Positions 15,535 through 23,686 of a DNA stretch of 34,796 nt are shown here, in pieces. Made by a program: the position numbers and the translations under genes. The notes beneath the pieces are model-generated. The model had not been told where the DNA came from, did no database searches, and saw nothing but the letters and a program-made list of their open reading frames with translations. The DNA is taken from positions 1 to 34,796 of the forward strand of contig JAJZXX010000155.1 in assembly GCA_021806205.1 (NCBI GenBank), given 5' to 3'. This DNA is from Bacillota bacterium (lineage in GTDB: Bacteria; Bacillota; Sulfobacillia; Sulfobacillales; Sulfobacillaceae). Positions within the stretch are counted from its first letter, which is position 1, and each line of letters begins with the position of its first letter.

Positions 15535-17226
15535 CTAGGTGTTGGGTAGTTTGGTTGGTCCTAATAGTGGAGTGTCGAATCGGTCAGAGAAAGCCGTAAG
15601 GGTGTCTTGGGCCTTGTCATAGCCAGCATCTGCGTGACGCACCACACCGAGCCCGGGATCATTCCAGAGCACTCGCCGTAATCGCCCGGCACTATCATCC
15701 GATCCGTCGGCGACGGTGTTAGCGCCCGAATGCAGTGAATAGCCGATTCCTGTGCCACCGCCGTGGTGGAATGCCACCCAATGGGCTCCCGAGGCGACGT
15801 TAAGTAGCGCGTTTAAGATAGGCCAGTCTGCAATGGCGTCCGATCCATCCATCATCGCTTCGGTCTCACGATAGGGCGAAGCCACGGAACCGGTGTCATG
15901 ATGGTCTCGGCCAAATACCACCGGTGCAGCTAATTCGCCAGTGGCTACCAATTCGTTGACGCGCAGCGCGAAGGTGTCGCGTTCGCCCTGGCCCATATAC
16001 GCAATCCGTGCTGGCAACCCTTGAAACTGAATATATTGCCGAGCCAAGCTAAACCATCGCCTTAATAGTGGATTATCCGAGAACAGCTTCAGGGCCAGCT
16101 CATCCATCCGGTAGATGTCCTCCGCCTGACCAGATAGGGCGGCCCACCGAAAGGGTCCTTTGCCTTGACTGAACAAGTCTCGTATATACGCGGGTACGTA
16201 GCCTGGGATGGCGAATGCCTCGGTCACCCCTTGGTCAAACGCTTCGCGGCGGATATTGTTTCCGTAATCAAAGGTAAGTGCGCCCAGTTTCTGGAGACTG
16301 ACCAGATTGCGCACATGCTGAGCAATCGCATGTCGGGAACGCCTGAGATATTCTTGAGGGTCGTCGGATCGTAGTAACCTGGCGGCATCCACGTCCAACC
16401 CGTCGGGAACATAGCCAACTAGGGGGTCATGGGCAGCGGTCTGGTCGGACAAGACGTCCGGGACAATTTGCTGGGATAATAGATAGTCTAGCAGTGCGTT
16501 GGCATGACACTGCACCCCAATGGTATACGACTCGCCAGCGGATCGGGCGGCCAGAGCCCGGCTCACGGCTTCGGGAATGCTGGTGAACCCTTCATCGAGA
16601 TATCCCGAATCCAGTCGCCGTTGAATGCGCCGCGGGTCGACCTCGGCAATCAACGCCACACCATCCAGCATCTTGGCGGCTAAGGGTTGAGCACCGCCCA
16701 TGCCTCCCAGCCCTGCTGATACGTACAGCCGCCCTTTTAAATTGTCCGACCCGAAGTGTTCGGCGGCCAACGCCACCAGGGTTTGAAAGGTCCCCTGAAT
16801 AATGCCCTGGCTTCCGATGTAAATCCAAGATCCTGCCGTCATTTGGCCATACATGGTGAGACCTAGATCTTCGAGCCGATTGAATTCCTCTAAGGAAGCC
16901 CACTTGCCGACTAGATTGCTGTTCGCAATCAGCACGCGAGGCGAGGACGGCTGAGTCGAAAACACCGCCACGGGTTTACCCGACTGGATTAAAAGTGTCT
17001 GATCGTTTTCCAGGCGTAGCAGTGTTTCGACGATTTTGTCATAGGCGTCCCAGGAACGGGCGGCGCGTCCGCGGCCCCCGTAAATGATAAGGTGGGCTGG
17101 ATCTTCGCCGACAGCCGGATCCAAGTTGTTCATGAGCATGCGTAAGGCGCCTTCTTGTCCCCAGCCCCGGCAGTTTAGCGTACGCCCGCGCGGTGCGGTA
17201 ATGTTTTCGTGTGTCAACCAGTTCAT
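15535..17226 (-). CDS. hutU: Urocanate hydratase family protein lacking the catalytic cysteine
   Basis: The 563 residues match the family length. Urocanase hydrates urocanate to imidazolone propionate in histidine breakdown, using tightly bound NAD as an electrophile. NAD-site motifs are conserved: YGGRGRA (49-55), QMTAGSW (128-134), GLGGMGG (172-178), DQTAAHDPL (261-269), FDYGNNIR (319-326) and HHGGG near the C-terminus. However, at the conserved active-site Cys (Cys410 in Pseudomonas, in PARICW) this protein reads PARIAYMG with Ala409. No hutH, hutI or hutG lies nearby. ATG 17226 follows AAGGAGG. It is 29 bp behind an RpiR regulator, probably one operon. It may act on a different substrate or by a different mechanism, or be inactive. 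Confidence 0.9.
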   Translation of the reverse strand: MNWLTHENITAPRGRTLNCRGWGQEGALRMLMNNLDPAVGEDPAHLIIYGGRGRAARSWDAYDKIVETLLRLENDQTLLIQSGKPVAVFSTQPSSPRVLIANSNLVGKWASLEEFNRLEDLGLTMYGQMTAGSWIYIGSQGIIQGTFQTLVALAAEHFGSDNLKGRLYVSAGLGGMGGAQPLAAKMLDGVALIAEVDPRRIQRRLDSGYLDEGFTSIPEAVSRALAARSAGESYTIGVQCHANALLDYLLSQQIVPDVLSDQTAAHDPLVGYVPDGLDVDAARLLRSDDPQEYLRRSRHAIAQHVRNLVSLQKLGALTFDYGNNIRREAFDQGVTEAFAIPGYVPAYIRDLFSQGKGPFRWAALSGQAEDIYRMDELALKLFSDNPLLRRWFSLARQYIQFQGLPARIAYMGQGERDTFALRVNELVATGELAAPVVFGRDHHDTGSVASPYRETEAMMDGSDAIADWPILNALLNVASGAHWVAFHHGGGTGIGYSLHSGANTVADGSDDSAGRLRRVLWNDPGLGVVRHADAGYDKAQDTLTAFSDRFDTPLLGPTKLPNT

Positions 17227-17255
17227 TGGGTGTCTCCTCCTTAACAGGTATCGGG

Positions 17256-18083
17256 TTAGGGACGATAGACATGGCGGCGGCCCTCGTACTCTTCAAGCGC
17301 CTGTAGGCGCGATTCTAACTGCGGGGTGCCCGCCGCTGCTTCCCGCACTAGGTAGTTGATGTAGACCATAACGGCCGCATACGAGTCGAATAGTGAAGCT
17401 CGGGCGACCGGGATGACTGCAACCGGTCGGGCTAGCCGGCTGACTGGGGACTGCTCCCGATCCGTGATGGCGGCAATCGGCGTGGCCCATTGCAACACGT
17501 CTTCCAACCAATCTAATTGCACTCGCGAATAGCGGGGAAAGACAAACGCTAATACGGCAGTGTCAGGTTGTGGATGGGACGCGAGGGTGGTCCATAGAGG
17601 AGTTTCGGGCGTGGCGATCTCGACACCATCACGGATTTTGCTAAGAAAATAGGCGGCATAAGGAATCACCGTCGCCGATGCGCGCGTCCCCGCCAGAATA
17701 ATCCGGGGAAAGCGTAGCACAAATTGCACCAGGGTTTTGGTGGTCGAACTGGCACATAGTGCGGGTAACTTTGCCAGATTGGCACTTTCTTCAGTAATCA
17801 ACGGATCGCTATCTTCACCCAGGGTGCGATGCAGATGCCTGACGCGATCCGGAGCTTGCCATTCTTCACGGATTAAATCCTGTAGCTCACGAACGAACTC
17901 CGCAAATCCGGTGAAGCCGAGTCCCATGCAAAAGCGCGAGACGGTGGCTTGGCTCACCACGCAGGCTTCGGCGAGATCTGATGCGGACATGAGTGACACA
18001 TCGCGCAAATGCTGCGCCACGTATTCGGCAATTTGGCGATGCGCACTCGATTGTGACCCTTGTTCAATCACTTGATTCTTCAA
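17256..18083 (-). CDS. MurR/RpiR family transcriptional regulator
   Basis: The 275 residues are the usual length. The N-terminal HTH_6 domain lies at about 15-80 (MSASDLAEACVVSQATVSRF). The C-terminal SIS domain, about 115-255, has the sugar-phosphate-binding loop near GTRASATVI and is normally the effector sensor. RpiR proteins control sugar-phosphate and amino-acid catabolic genes, and some control hut-like genes. It precedes the urocanase homologue by 29 bp in the same direction, so it likely regulates its own operon. The ribosome binding site is weak (TTTGAAG). Confidence 0.9.
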   Translation of the reverse strand: MKNQVIEQGSQSSAHRQIAEYVAQHLRDVSLMSASDLAEACVVSQATVSRFCMGLGFTGFAEFVRELQDLIREEWQAPDRVRHLHRTLGEDSDPLITEESANLAKLPALCASSTTKTLVQFVLRFPRIILAGTRASATVIPYAAYFLSKIRDGVEIATPETPLWTTLASHPQPDTAVLAFVFPRYSRVQLDWLEDVLQWATPIAAITDREQSPVSRLARPVAVIPVARASLFDSYAAVMVYINYLVREAAAGTPQLESRLQALEEYEGRRHVYRP

Positions 18084-18095
18084 ATTATCTAACGT

Positions 18096-18108
18096 GACGA
18101 GGCTCGTC
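18096..18108. promoter_or_regulatory. Inverted repeat just upstream of the RpiR gene
   Basis: GACGAG-G-CTCGTC is a perfect palindrome with 6-base arms, 13 bp before the RpiR start. On the minus strand TAGATAAT, a possible -10, lies between it and the start. It could be an autoregulatory operator. Confidence 0.35.
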
Positions 18109-18825
18109 GCATACCACCTCCGATTCGTAGAAGCGAATGGATTGATTCATCAATTCCAGATCATCCTGGCAACCGATCCGATCAGCCAGGTTATTATAGT
18201 ACTTTATGAAAGAGCACACGACACCGCTTTTTGAGATGTTACGGAATTTTGCGGCGAAGCGTGAGATTCCGATCGTTTGGATGAGATGATTCTCAGCAAG
18301 TAATTCGTTGCGTAAAAATCTTCGTTCAGAGGAGGATCCTACGGTGAAAGTGGGGAGCATAGTATCGAATTTATTCCAGAACAAAAGCGCCGCGGCATAC
18401 CACCAATTTATTGACGGGGTGGTTTGCCGCCACTATGCAGCTTACTCCCTTGCTGACCGACGCATTGGCGGTCTTGGAGTCTAAGCCGGGGATGGAGCAT
18501 TCTGGTTATTGTCATAGGCAACCTGATAGGGGTTATTTTTTGTGGCCGTTGACGCTAACGCTAAATGTCATCACTTCAACTAACTTGACTGCCACCAAGA
18601 TCGATCGATCCATGACCCACGGAACACCAGAGAATCAGCGCCAGGGGGTGAGCTTCGCGTTGGGCGTACGGCGAAAACCCATGGCCTACACCAAAACGCG
18701 AATGACCCGGGCAGAACCCCGAGTCTGCAATCGTCACTCCCCAATCCGAATGTTACGATGGCAGTATAATTAGTCAAACCCATGACAAAAAGTATTATTC
18801 AAAACAATGGCGTATCACGCAGATC
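18109..18825. other. Intergenic stretch without recognised genes
   Basis: Short open frames exist on both strands (a 120-residue one on plus from 18411), but they show no protein family, no good ribosome binding site and unlikely compositions. I see no gene here. Confidence 0.5.
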
Positions 18826-18848
18826 AAAGACCGAAGTTGGGTCTTTTT
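18826..18848 (+). terminator. Stem-loop with T tract
   Basis: AAAGACC and GGTCTTT pair around GAAGTTG and are followed by more T residues. It has the form of an intrinsic terminator for plus-strand transcription, though no plus-strand gene was recognised upstream. Confidence 0.5.
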
Positions 18849-19088
18849 CCGATGATCCAAAGCCGCGCCCGGAATTCTTGTCGCTGGCGGATGTGCGACG
18901 GCCGTTGATGTTTCCGGAGTGATCCGTGGTTGGCGTACGGTGTCCGCCGCCCTGTTTGCCACCTCGATCCATGGCTCAGCGGAATGACGAACGCGGGTCG
19001 GCTTGGCCGATATTCCTGAACATGGGGTTCGGGCAGACAAAATGATAACACTGGTCTCATCCGGGAAAGGCTTGGGGGCGGAGCCTCA
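18849..19088. other. Intergenic stretch downstream of the broken permease
   Basis: I see no recognisable gene or repeat here. The minus-strand open frames in it have no family signature. Confidence 0.4.
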
Positions 19089-19950
19089 TCATGCGGCTCT
19101 TTGTTTGCGAAAGCAGCCATTGACTAATAATATACTGGCCGAAACGGCGACGAACCCTCGGACAAAAAGAATGTTGAGGGGCTCGCCGAGGCCGATGAGA
19201 CTCGCTAAAGCCGGCACGCCAAAGAGATATGTGCTCACGCGGCTGGCATGGTCCCTCGACAAAAGGACCATCCAGAGAATCCACGCACCGGCTGTTCCGC
19301 CGATAATGATGTACAGAAGGTCGAAGAATGCCACGGGCGTCCAATGCGTCGCGGGACTCTTTACCACCAGGTTGACTGCTTCGAAAAGGCTTCCACCCAA
19401 AATAAATTGTAATCCCAGAAAGCAAATAGGAGAATCATCGGACCGGGCTTTGAGATAAACGGTGCCGAGTGCCAGCCCAACGCAGCGCTGACCGAAAAGA
19501 TGACGCCTAATACCGAGACGCGCGCCCCGACGCTAAAGGCGACGAGTCCCACACCTAAAATCCAATCGATATGCCGGTAAGTTTTGTCACTGAGAGTGGC
19601 TCTTTGAGCCAAAACCATGCAAATATCGTGACTAATACCGGTTGCAGATACAAGAGGCCCACAGTGATTCCCGGGCTCAGGTACGCGCTTGCCGCGATTT
19701 GACTACCATATAGCATTAGCATGATGACATTTAACAGGGCGGAGACGAAGGCCGTGAGCCATAGGCGGGTAGGCGGGCGATCCCGGCGCACGAGCGACCA
19801 ACTGCACAATATGACGCCGGCTGGAAGAACGCGCCAGGTCGCCAAAGGCAGTGGGGCCATGAACCGGAGTTCGAGTTTTAGGGCAGGAAACGTCACGCCC
19901 CATAAGCCGATGATAAACAGGGAAAGGGAGCACGTGGGTATTTTTGACAT
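19089..19950 (-). pseudogene. EamA/DMT-family permease broken by frameshifts
   Basis: Three overlapping minus frames together reconstruct one 10-TM drug/metabolite transporter. The first (19950-19555) covers the N-terminal EamA half (GVTFPALKLELRF, SPGITVGLLYLQPVLVTIFAW, ending LTGISIGF). The second (from about 19590) gives VGLVAFSVGARVSVLGVIFSVSAALGW. The third (about 19450-19089) gives the C-terminal half (LQFILGGSLFEAV, HASRVSTYLFGVPALASL, GEPLN). The protein order is right, with frame changes near 19570 and 19470. EamA transporters export amino acids or other metabolites. It is non-functional unless the indels are read errors. It lies between the two regulators and faces the same way as the GntR gene. 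Confidence 0.8.
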
Positions 19951-20047
19951 GGAGTCTCCAACAGGCGTATTGACTATGGCTTAGTGCATAGGCCCAGGAC
20001 CGTACCCTATGGAGTATGCCGGTTACGGAATGGGTTGGGATCGGGTG

Positions 20048-20731
20048 TTATTCATTGGGGCCACTTTGGTGATGGAAACTTTGTAACCCTTGTTTGGCTA
20101 AGGCCAATGAATCTAGAATATGGGTGCGGGCACTGTCTTGCGCGGCCGGTCCGTTGCGCTGGCAGACGAAGGTCAGGATACGCTGGTGCTGTTCTAGGGT
20201 GAGTGCCGGTCGTCCTTTTTGGGCTGACCAGGAAAGATTGCGATAAAGGTCAATGCCGGTCCGCAGTCTATCGAGTGAGGAGACCAATTCGGCGTTGCCG
20301 GTGCACTGTGCCAGGGAGTGATGAAAAGCATCATTGCTTTCAGCCATGGCTGTCGCGTCCCCAACCCGGAGGCCTTCTTGGGCCGCTTCCCAGAGGCTTT
20401 TGAGATGCGACAGATCTGCTTCGGCAGCCCGTGTGGCCGCGAGTCGTGCCGCCATTCCTTCCAGCTCGGCGCGTAATTCGTAGAAGTCTTCGAGTTCTTT
20501 AATAGTGGGGATCGGGACACGAAACCCCCGATGAGGAATCGAGACTACGAGTCGTTCTTGCTCCAGCATTCGGAGGGCTTCGCGGACGGGTGTACGACTA
20601 ATGCCTAAAAGCTCGGTGAGTTGTCGCTCTTTAATCCACTGGCCGGGCAAAAATTCTCCGGCAAGAATCATGCGATACAAGTGGTCATAGGCAACACGCG
20701 AGACGGTCCGTACTTCGACGCGAATATCCAT
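20048..20731 (-). CDS. GntR family regulator, FadR (FCD) subfamily
   Basis: The 227 residues carry an N-terminal winged helix (about 10-72: IKERQLTELLGISRTPVREALRMLEQERLV) and a C-terminal helical FCD domain (about 78-215) with the DxxFH pattern (SNDAFHHSLAQCTGN) that usually binds a metal and an organic acid. ATG 20731 follows AGGGAATT. It is divergent from the catabolic operon starting at 20901, with a palindrome between them, so it is most likely the substrate-sensing repressor of that operon. FCD regulators commonly respond to pathway intermediates such as carboxylic acids. Confidence 0.92.
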   Translation of the reverse strand: MDIRVEVRTVSRVAYDHLYRMILAGEFLPGQWIKERQLTELLGISRTPVREALRMLEQERLVVSIPHRGFRVPIPTIKELEDFYELRAELEGMAARLAATRAAEADLSHLKSLWEAAQEGLRVGDATAMAESNDAFHHSLAQCTGNAELVSSLDRLRTGIDLYRNLSWSAQKGRPALTLEQHQRILTFVCQRNGPAAQDSARTHILDSLALAKQGLQSFHHQSGPNE

Positions 20732-20797
20732 GGAATTCCCTCCAATAAATTCTTCTGCTTTGCAGGATTATTTGATGCACATATCGTATAGGGTATT

Positions 20798-20807
20798 TTG
20801 TATACAA
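20798..20807. promoter_or_regulatory. Candidate GntR/FadR operator
   Basis: TTGTATACAA is a perfect 10-bp palindrome in the 169-bp divergent region between the GntR gene and the catabolic operon. It fits the T-G-T-(N)-A-C-A half sites known for FCD-type GntR regulators. AT-rich promoter-like hexamers surround it on both strands. Confidence 0.6.
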
Positions 20808-20900
20808 TTTTGATAGAGACTCCACCACCTAACTCACTCTTACGGTAATGCAACATGCCTCAAGTTGCTAGCCCAGAGCATCGATTAAAGGAGGGTCGAC

Positions 20901-21545
20901 ATGGCCACCTACATCGACTTGACGATACCTTTTGGTCCGGACATTCAGCCGCTCGACGGGCATCCTCGAGTCTATTTTGAACCCATTACGACTCATCAAC
21001 AAGAAGGTCGTTCGAATACCCGTGTCATCTTTAGCATTCACACCGGTACCCACATTGACTCGCCGTACCACTTTTATCGTGAGGCCCCCGGTATTGACGC
21101 GATGCCGCTCGATCAACTGATTGGACCGGCGGTAATAGTGGATCTCACCGCTATCTCTCAACCAGGTGAGGCCATTCGTGTGGAGGATTTGCAGAATGCG
21201 GTCGGTGACATGCATCTTAAGAATAAGAGGGTGCTTTTGCGGACTGACTGGGCCACCGACCATTGGAACCAGCCTGACCTCTATGCGCGCAATCCCTATT
21301 TATCCGAAAAGGCGGCGATATGGCTTAAGGACCAGGAAATCCGGGCATTGGGATTAGACTTTGCGGTCGATAAAGATTTCCCATACCCTAACCACTATGT
21401 CTTTTTGGGACGTTCCATCGTGCTTATCGAAAACTTGATTCATTTGGGAGAGATCCCTCAACAGGAATTTACGCTGATGGCCTTGCCGTTGAAAGTCGTG
21501 CACGGTGACGGGGGGCCGGCACGCGTCGTCGCCAAGCTGAACTAA
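20901..21545 (+). CDS. Cyclase family metal-dependent hydrolase (kynurenine formamidase-like)
   Basis: The 214 residues are the usual length. The metal signature HTGTHIDSPYHF at 47-58 (H47, H51, D53, H57) defines the cyclase/kynurenine formamidase family, which cleaves amide or cyclic C-N bonds such as N-formylkynurenine, isatin or carbamoyl compounds. ATG 20901 is preceded by AAAGGAGGG. It is the first gene of a long same-direction operon. As the other members include a molybdenum hydroxylase and a nitrilase-like amidase, it probably opens or deformylates a nitrogen-containing intermediate. The substrate is unknown. Confidence 0.88.
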   Translation: MATYIDLTIPFGPDIQPLDGHPRVYFEPITTHQQEGRSNTRVIFSIHTGTHIDSPYHFYREAPGIDAMPLDQLIGPAVIVDLTAISQPGEAIRVEDLQNAVGDMHLKNKRVLLRTDWATDHWNQPDLYARNPYLSEKAAIWLKDQEIRALGLDFAVDKDFPYPNHYVFLGRSIVLIENLIHLGEIPQQEFTLMALPLKVVHGDGGPARVVAKLN

Positions 21546-21575
21546 CTTGCCAGATCGTAGAGGAGGCGTTAATTC

Positions 21576-22394
21576 ATGGATTTAGGATTACGGGGTCAGG
21601 TAGCTCTGGTGACCGGCGGAAGTAAGGGGATCGGGCGGCAAACCGCATTAGCATTTGCTCGCGAGGGTGCCATCCCCATATTAGTCGCGCGAGATAGTGT
21701 GGGACTGAACAGTGCGCGCCAGTGGATTACCGAGGCAGTACCCGATGCCGAAGTGTATACGGTTTCGGCAGATCTATCCCGTGAAGTCCATGCCAAGGAA
21801 GCGGTCGCCCAGTCCCTAGGATTTAAGGGCCATGTGGATATCTTGGTTAATTGTGCCGGGGCGGCGCCTGGGCGTGTCTTGATGGATGTCGACGACGAGT
21901 TGTGGAACGTGGCCTTAGGCGTAAAATTTCTCGGCTATATGCGCATGACCAAGTCGATTATTCCTCACTTCCTGGCGCAAGGCCATGGGGTGATTGTGAA
22001 TGTTGTGGGCAATGATGGCATTAAACCTTCGTATTGGGAAATTACCGGGACCGCGGCCAACGCGGCTGATTTGGCCGTGATGCGCGCGTTGGCGGATCAA
22101 TACGGGCGTCATAATATTCGTATCAATAGCGTGAACCCTGGCCCGGTAGATACCGGCCGCTGGGCCCAACTCACCGAAGCCTTTGCCCGGGACCTGGACT
22201 TTGCTATCAACGTTGCGGACGAGCGGGCGAAGAAATCCATGACACCCCATCGGATAGCCCGACCCGAAGAAGTGGCCAATGTTGTGGTATTCCTCGCATC
22301 GTCCCGGGCCAGCTTTGTCCATGGCACGGAAATTGCGATTGACGGCAACCAACGTAAGGCGCTCATGGACCGAACCGATGACGGTGTATCGTGA
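21576..22394 (+). CDS. Short-chain dehydrogenase/reductase-fold protein with noncanonical active site
   Basis: The 272 residues have the Rossmann motif TGGSKGIG at 13-20 and NCAGAAPG at 92-99, so NAD(P) binding is likely. The catalytic Ser-Tyr-Lys is missing: where YxxxK is expected the sequence reads GTAAN (Gly158, Asn162), and NVVGNDG replaces the usual serine strand. Similar GxxxN variants exist in some SDRs of catabolic clusters with unclear chemistry. PGPVDT (188-193) and the C-terminal VFLASSRASFVHG block are normal. The start has AGAGGAGG upstream. The stop overlaps the next GTG by 4 bp. Confidence 0.88.
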   Translation: MDLGLRGQVALVTGGSKGIGRQTALAFAREGAIPILVARDSVGLNSARQWITEAVPDAEVYTVSADLSREVHAKEAVAQSLGFKGHVDILVNCAGAAPGRVLMDVDDELWNVALGVKFLGYMRMTKSIIPHFLAQGHGVIVNVVGNDGIKPSYWEITGTAANAADLAVMRALADQYGRHNIRINSVNPGPVDTGRWAQLTEAFARDLDFAINVADERAKKSMTPHRIARPEEVANVVVFLASSRASFVHGTEIAIDGNQRKALMDRTDDGVS

Positions 22395-23236
22395 AGGCGG
22401 CGATAACCCAATTCTTGGTTCCACCAGAAAACACTCTTCGGGATAACCACGCTGCCCAAAGCGAGATGGTCAGCGACCTCCACCGACAAGGAGCCCAGTT
22501 GGTGATTTTGCCAGAGTGCGCTTCCCATCCTTACGGCTTTAAGTCGCGGGCTGACATCGACTTGTGGGCGGAGGAGCTTGATGGGTCCACGGTGCGCTTT
22601 TGGGAATCGCTGGCGGCGGAGTGGAACATCTATTTAGTGGGCGGGATTCTCGAACGGTCAACCCAAGGCTTTTTCAACACGGCCGTATTGATTGGCCCCA
22701 CTGGGTGTCTTGGCCATTATCGCAAGATGCATCGATTCGGATGGGAGCAAGATTGGCTATCTTTTGGCGAATCGCTCAAGGTCTGGCGCATCAAGTCGCT
22801 TGAACTGACCTTAGGCTTACTGATTTGCTACGATCTCAGGTTTTCGTACCTGGTCAGTGCCTTGGCTTTGGCCGGTGCAGATCTTATTGCGGTACCGACC
22901 ACTTGGACGTCAATCGGGAAGACACGACTTTTCGATGAGGTGGGATATGCGCCCGCCGATCACTTGGTCTTGGGGTATGCCTACGCGCACCGACTATTTA
23001 TTGCGGCGAGCGGCCGGGTGGGTCAGGAGTCGGGGGTGAGATATTTGGGATCGAGCCTGGTGGCGGGGCCGAACGGTATGGCGATGGCGGGCCCCTTATC
23101 GGTCGAGCGTCCGGAGAGCGCGGTGGTGGACCTGGTTGTCTCGCAGGCGCGCACCAAACGGGTCGGCACCAATCAGTTAGATCATGACTGGCGATGGGTG
23201 CCAGACATCCCGGTTGAAATAGATGAGGTGGAGTAA
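22391..23236 (+). CDS. Carbon-nitrogen hydrolase (nitrilase superfamily amidase)
   Basis: The 281 residues carry the nitrilase catalytic set: Glu42 (LPECASHP), Lys112 (YRKMHRF) and Cys146 (LLICYDLRF). The family hydrolyses amides, carbamoyl groups or nitriles. The Cys-Tyr-Asp motif and length are closer to amidase or carbamoylase branches than to true nitrilases. GTG 22391 overlaps the SDR stop, so the two are translationally coupled. In this operon it may remove ammonia from a ring-opened amide or N-carbamoyl acid. Confidence 0.88.
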   Translation: MKAAITQFLVPPENTLRDNHAAQSEMVSDLHRQGAQLVILPECASHPYGFKSRADIDLWAEELDGSTVRFWESLAAEWNIYLVGGILERSTQGFFNTAVLIGPTGCLGHYRKMHRFGWEQDWLSFGESLKVWRIKSLELTLGLLICYDLRFSYLVSALALAGADLIAVPTTWTSIGKTRLFDEVGYAPADHLVLGYAYAHRLFIAASGRVGQESGVRYLGSSLVAGPNGMAMAGPLSVERPESAVVDLVVSQARTKRVGTNQLDHDWRWVPDIPVEIDEVE

Positions 23237-23251
23237 AGGAGGGCGGTGGCG

Positions 23252-23686
23252 ATGGCGGCTAAGACGCTCGATCACATAGGAATGGTGGTGCGCGACATCC
23301 ATCAAACCGCATCGCGCATCAAAAGCATTTTGGGTTTCTCAATCGCGCAGTCTGAGGATTATAGTCAAGGTCTTCTCTCCATCGCTTTTATTCCCCTGGG
23401 GAGTGGACTGAATGGTCCGAAACTTGAGCTGTTGCAGCCCAACCGCCCGGGAAGCAGCGCCTGGGATTTTCTCCAGAGCCAAGGCGAGGGCGTGGAGCAT
23501 GTTGCCTTTTTAGTAGACGACGTGGATCAGGAGCTGGGCGTCTTACAGGGCCAGGTCCCTTTGCTGGACCATCACAGCAAGAGAGGGGCGGGCCACATGA
23601 ATATCGCGTTTTTAGGTCGGGACGCCATCCCAGGGCTATTCACGGAACTCGTGGCGCCGGTCCGAATCGGAGGGGGCAGGCCATGA
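23252..23686 (+). CDS. VOC-fold protein, methylmalonyl-CoA epimerase/glyoxalase-like
   Basis: The 144 residues start at ATG 23252; an in-frame GTG at 23246 is also possible (AAAGGAGG at 23235-23242). LDHIGMVVRDI (His8), PKLELLQP (Glu), GVEHVAFLVDDVD (His) and GLFTELVAP (Glu) supply the usual 2-His-2-Glu metal site. The pattern is close to methylmalonyl-CoA epimerase, which interconverts epimers of acyl-CoAs. The neighbouring CoA-transferase and enoyl-CoA hydratase support an acyl-CoA substrate. Its last codons overlap the next ATG. Confidence 0.82.
   Translation: MAAKTLDHIGMVVRDIHQTASRIKSILGFSIAQSEDYSQGLLSIAFIPLGSGLNGPKLELLQPNRPGSSAWDFLQSQGEGVEHVAFLVDDVDQELGVLQGQVPLLDHHSKRGAGHMNIAFLGRDAIPGLFTELVAPVRIGGGRP

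Noticed and set aside
18085-18384. Minus-strand frame of 99 residues upstream of the RpiR gene
   Set aside because: It has no recognised domain and lies in the probable promoter region.
18411-18773. Plus-strand frame of 120 residues
   Set aside because: It has no ribosome binding site, low-complexity Arg/Thr composition and no family signature.
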